Below, one piece after another: positions 62,711 through 64,000 of a DNA stretch of 64,000 nucleotides. This stretch comes from Pumilibacter muris. GTDB taxonomy: Bacteria; Bacillota; Clostridia; Christensenellales; Pumilibacteraceae. A program made the position numbers and the translations under genes. The notes beneath the pieces were generated by a model. The model was not told the origin of the DNA. It searched no databases and saw only the letters and a program-made list of their open reading frames with translations. Each line of letters begins with the position of its first letter. The stretch's first letter is position 1. The stretch spans positions 62,001-126,000 of the forward strand of contig NZ_CALPCN010000007.1 in the NCBI RefSeq assembly GCF_943193045.1. Reading direction: 5' to 3'.

Positions 62711-64000
62711 TGTTTGTACCTCCTTACGGCAAATATAATTACCACTACGGCAAACGCGCACGCTATAACTCCGAGCAAAATATTAAGCATAACCAAAGTT
62801 ATGTCGAATGCGGGAGTAACGGTAAATTTATACTCTGCTTCAAGCGTTTCGTAACCGTCCACTTCCACGCGGGCAACGAGTATGTATTCGCCTTCCTCAG
62901 TGGGCGCGCCGCTCAAAACGGTGCCGTCGAGCTTTTTGTAAATATATTGAATTTCGCCGTATATGGCTTCTCCCGTAGGCAAATTAGGTCCTACTTCCGC
63001 CGACCAGTCTTTTATTACGGGCGCGGTAAGCCAACCGTTTTTAGACAGCCACACCGAAAAATCTATATACGCCTTTATAGGCTCGCAATATTTCGCGGTG
63101 GCAGTTACAATCATAACGTATTCTCCCGGCTCGTTAGGGAGTTCTTTAACCGCAAGAGAATCGTCGTAGCCTTTCTTTTTATACAGAATTGTCAGTTCGT
63201 CGGCACTCGAATACAGCGCGCTCGCAACGGGCTTGCTCGGAGCGTCGCCAAGATACCAACTTTGAATACCGGGCGCATCTTTCCATTCGTTCACGCGGTA
63301 GAAAATTTCGAACATAACCTCTTGATTAAGTTCGTCTTGCGGACGGGCGGGATTGCTGACGTGAGCGCGCATTATGTATTTGCCGGGCGCGCTCGGAACA
63401 ACCTCTCCGAGCTCTTCAACGGTAACGTATTTCCCGTCTTTAAGCTCCACCCTGCGATAAGTGAACTCTTCTATTCCGCGCAAAGCCGCGCCTTGCGGAA
63501 CGGACGCGGAACTTCCCGCAATCCAACTCTCGATAGACGGAATAGTCACCCAATAGTTGGCGGGCATATCTACGCTACTCAAAAACACTTGAAATTCGAA
63601 GCCGTTTTTAAGCCCCGTATAATTGTCTCCGTCCGCTACTTCGGCGGCGAGAACATACCAACCGCCGAGCGCCTCTATAAGTTTGTTTTCATTTTCCGAA
63701 ACGGTTCCGTCCGACTTATGCAACGCGTCGTAATAAACCTTAGAATCCGCTTTGCTCTTAACGGTGATACGAACGTCGCCGTATTTGCTCGCGGCAACGG
63801 GAGTGTTGTTCGCCGCTTTCCACTCGTATTCCGACCAAGTGGCTACGCTCGGCGTGCTAAGCCAACCGTTGGTAGCTTTCGTAACTCTGAACTCCACGTC
63901 TGACGTAAATGCGTTGTAGTTAGGCATTGCGCCAACGTTCACTCTCAAAACGTAAGTTGCGGCGTTAAGTTCCGAAAGCTTTTTCGTAAGCGTGCCGTCG
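62704..64000 (-). CDS. Membrane-anchored Ig-repeat surface protein (5' end outside window)
   Basis: The frame is open to the window end; the first available start (TTG 63948) lies inside a domain, so the gene begins beyond 64000. Four tandem modules of about 85-100 residues are visible, each opening with a W-x(4-6)-P-x-I-x-S/D-W pattern (NGWLSTPSVATW, NYWVTIPSIESW, NEWKDAPGIQSW, NGWLTAPVIKDW) and closing with a PGEYVM-type strand. A C-terminal membrane helix (FDITLVMLNILLGVIACAFAVVVIIFAV) and RRYKQC tail follow. It would be displayed outside the cell and coupled to the downstream single-span membrane protein. Confidence 0.85.
   Translation of the reverse strand, partial: DGTLTKKLSELNAATYVLRVNVGAMPNYNAFTSDVEFRVTKATNGWLSTPSVATWSEYEWKAANNTPVAASKYGDVRITVKSKADSKVYYDALHKSDGTVSENENKLIEALGGWYVLAAEVADGDNYTGLKNGFEFQVFLSSVDMPANYWVTIPSIESWIAGSSASVPQGAALRGIEEFTYRRVELKDGKYVTVEELGEVVPSAPGKYIMRAHVSNPARPQDELNQEVMFEIFYRVNEWKDAPGIQSWYLGDAPSKPVASALYSSADELTILYKKKGYDDSLAVKELPNEPGEYVMIVTATAKYCEPIKAYIDFSVWLSKNGWLTAPVIKDWSAEVGPNLPTGEAIYGEIQYIYKKLDGTVLSGAPTEEGEYILVARVEVDGYETLEAEYKFTVTPAFDITLVMLNILLGVIACAFAVVVIIFAVRRYKQC

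Noticed and set aside
62710-63903. 397-codon plus-strand frame opposite the Ig-repeat gene
   Set aside because: It mirrors the repeats of the real minus-strand gene, lacks domain signals and has an implausible basic/aromatic composition.

Overview
The window looks like a chromosomal segment of a Gram-positive-type anaerobe of the Bacillota, class Clostridia, most likely an uncultured gut lineage. This is inference from several signs: many lipoproteins with classical lipoboxes, lysine/peptidoglycan synthesis through LL-diaminopimelate aminotransferase (DapL) and DapF, an ANTAR regulator beside a glutamine-synthetase-like gene, an iron-sulfur type PurF, consensus TTGACA/TATAAT promoters, a tRNA with encoded CCA, and a lone giant acyl-CoA dehydratase activase. 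No species can be named from the sequence alone. I see no transposase, IS element, CRISPR array, phage gene or rRNA.

Layout. (1) 1-13576, minus strand: a glutamine-centred biosynthetic operon running GS-like protein, ANTAR regulator, purF, carA, a carB-dapF gene fusion, pyrG, dapL, then a DUF4241/TPR protein cut by the window edge. A small XRE-type regulator is divergent at 13701. (2) 13974-17998: phosphohexomutase, an ABC exporter and two small proteins. (3) 18120-38529, minus: carbohydrate locus A, with two surface lipoproteins, a solute-binding protein, two permeases, a large Ig-like secreted protein, a DUF4838 lipoprotein, an ADP-ribosylglycohydrolase-family protein, GH3, GH2, ROK kinase and SIS isomerase. 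A divergent AraC-type regulator (38719) sits next to a pair of 20-bp direct repeats. (4) 39739-41363, minus: tRNA-Leu(CAG), a preQ1-I-like riboswitch with terminator, a VUT-family (queuosine precursor) transporter and an SDR. (5) 41516-45808, plus: a 1430-aa dehydratase activase. (6) 45879-47912, minus: a leucine-rich-repeat lipoprotein behind a promoter with a G8 tract. (7) 48031-61305, minus: carbohydrate locus B, with a lipoprotein TIM-barrel hydrolase, solute-binding protein, two permeases separated by a surface glycan-binding protein with a G10 frameshift, a cytoplasmic TIM-barrel paralogue, a six-hairpin glycosidase, an AraC regulator, an SGNH esterase and PnuC. (8) 61492-64000, minus: a small coiled-coil protein, a membrane protein with an acidic/proline-rich linker, and a membrane-anchored Ig-repeat protein cut by the window end.

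How they work together. Region 1 groups the glutamine-consuming entry points of purine, pyrimidine and CTP synthesis with a regulator pair that could report nitrogen/glutamine status, and links them through fusion and adjacency to meso-diaminopimelate supply. Loci A and B each have the logic of a Gram-positive glycan utilisation locus: surface binding proteins and lipoprotein hydrolases, an importer without its own ATPase, intracellular glycosidases, and an AraC-type switch. The window holds two homopolymeric G tracts, one in a promoter spacer and one in a coding region, both at genes for surface proteins, which suggests phase variation.
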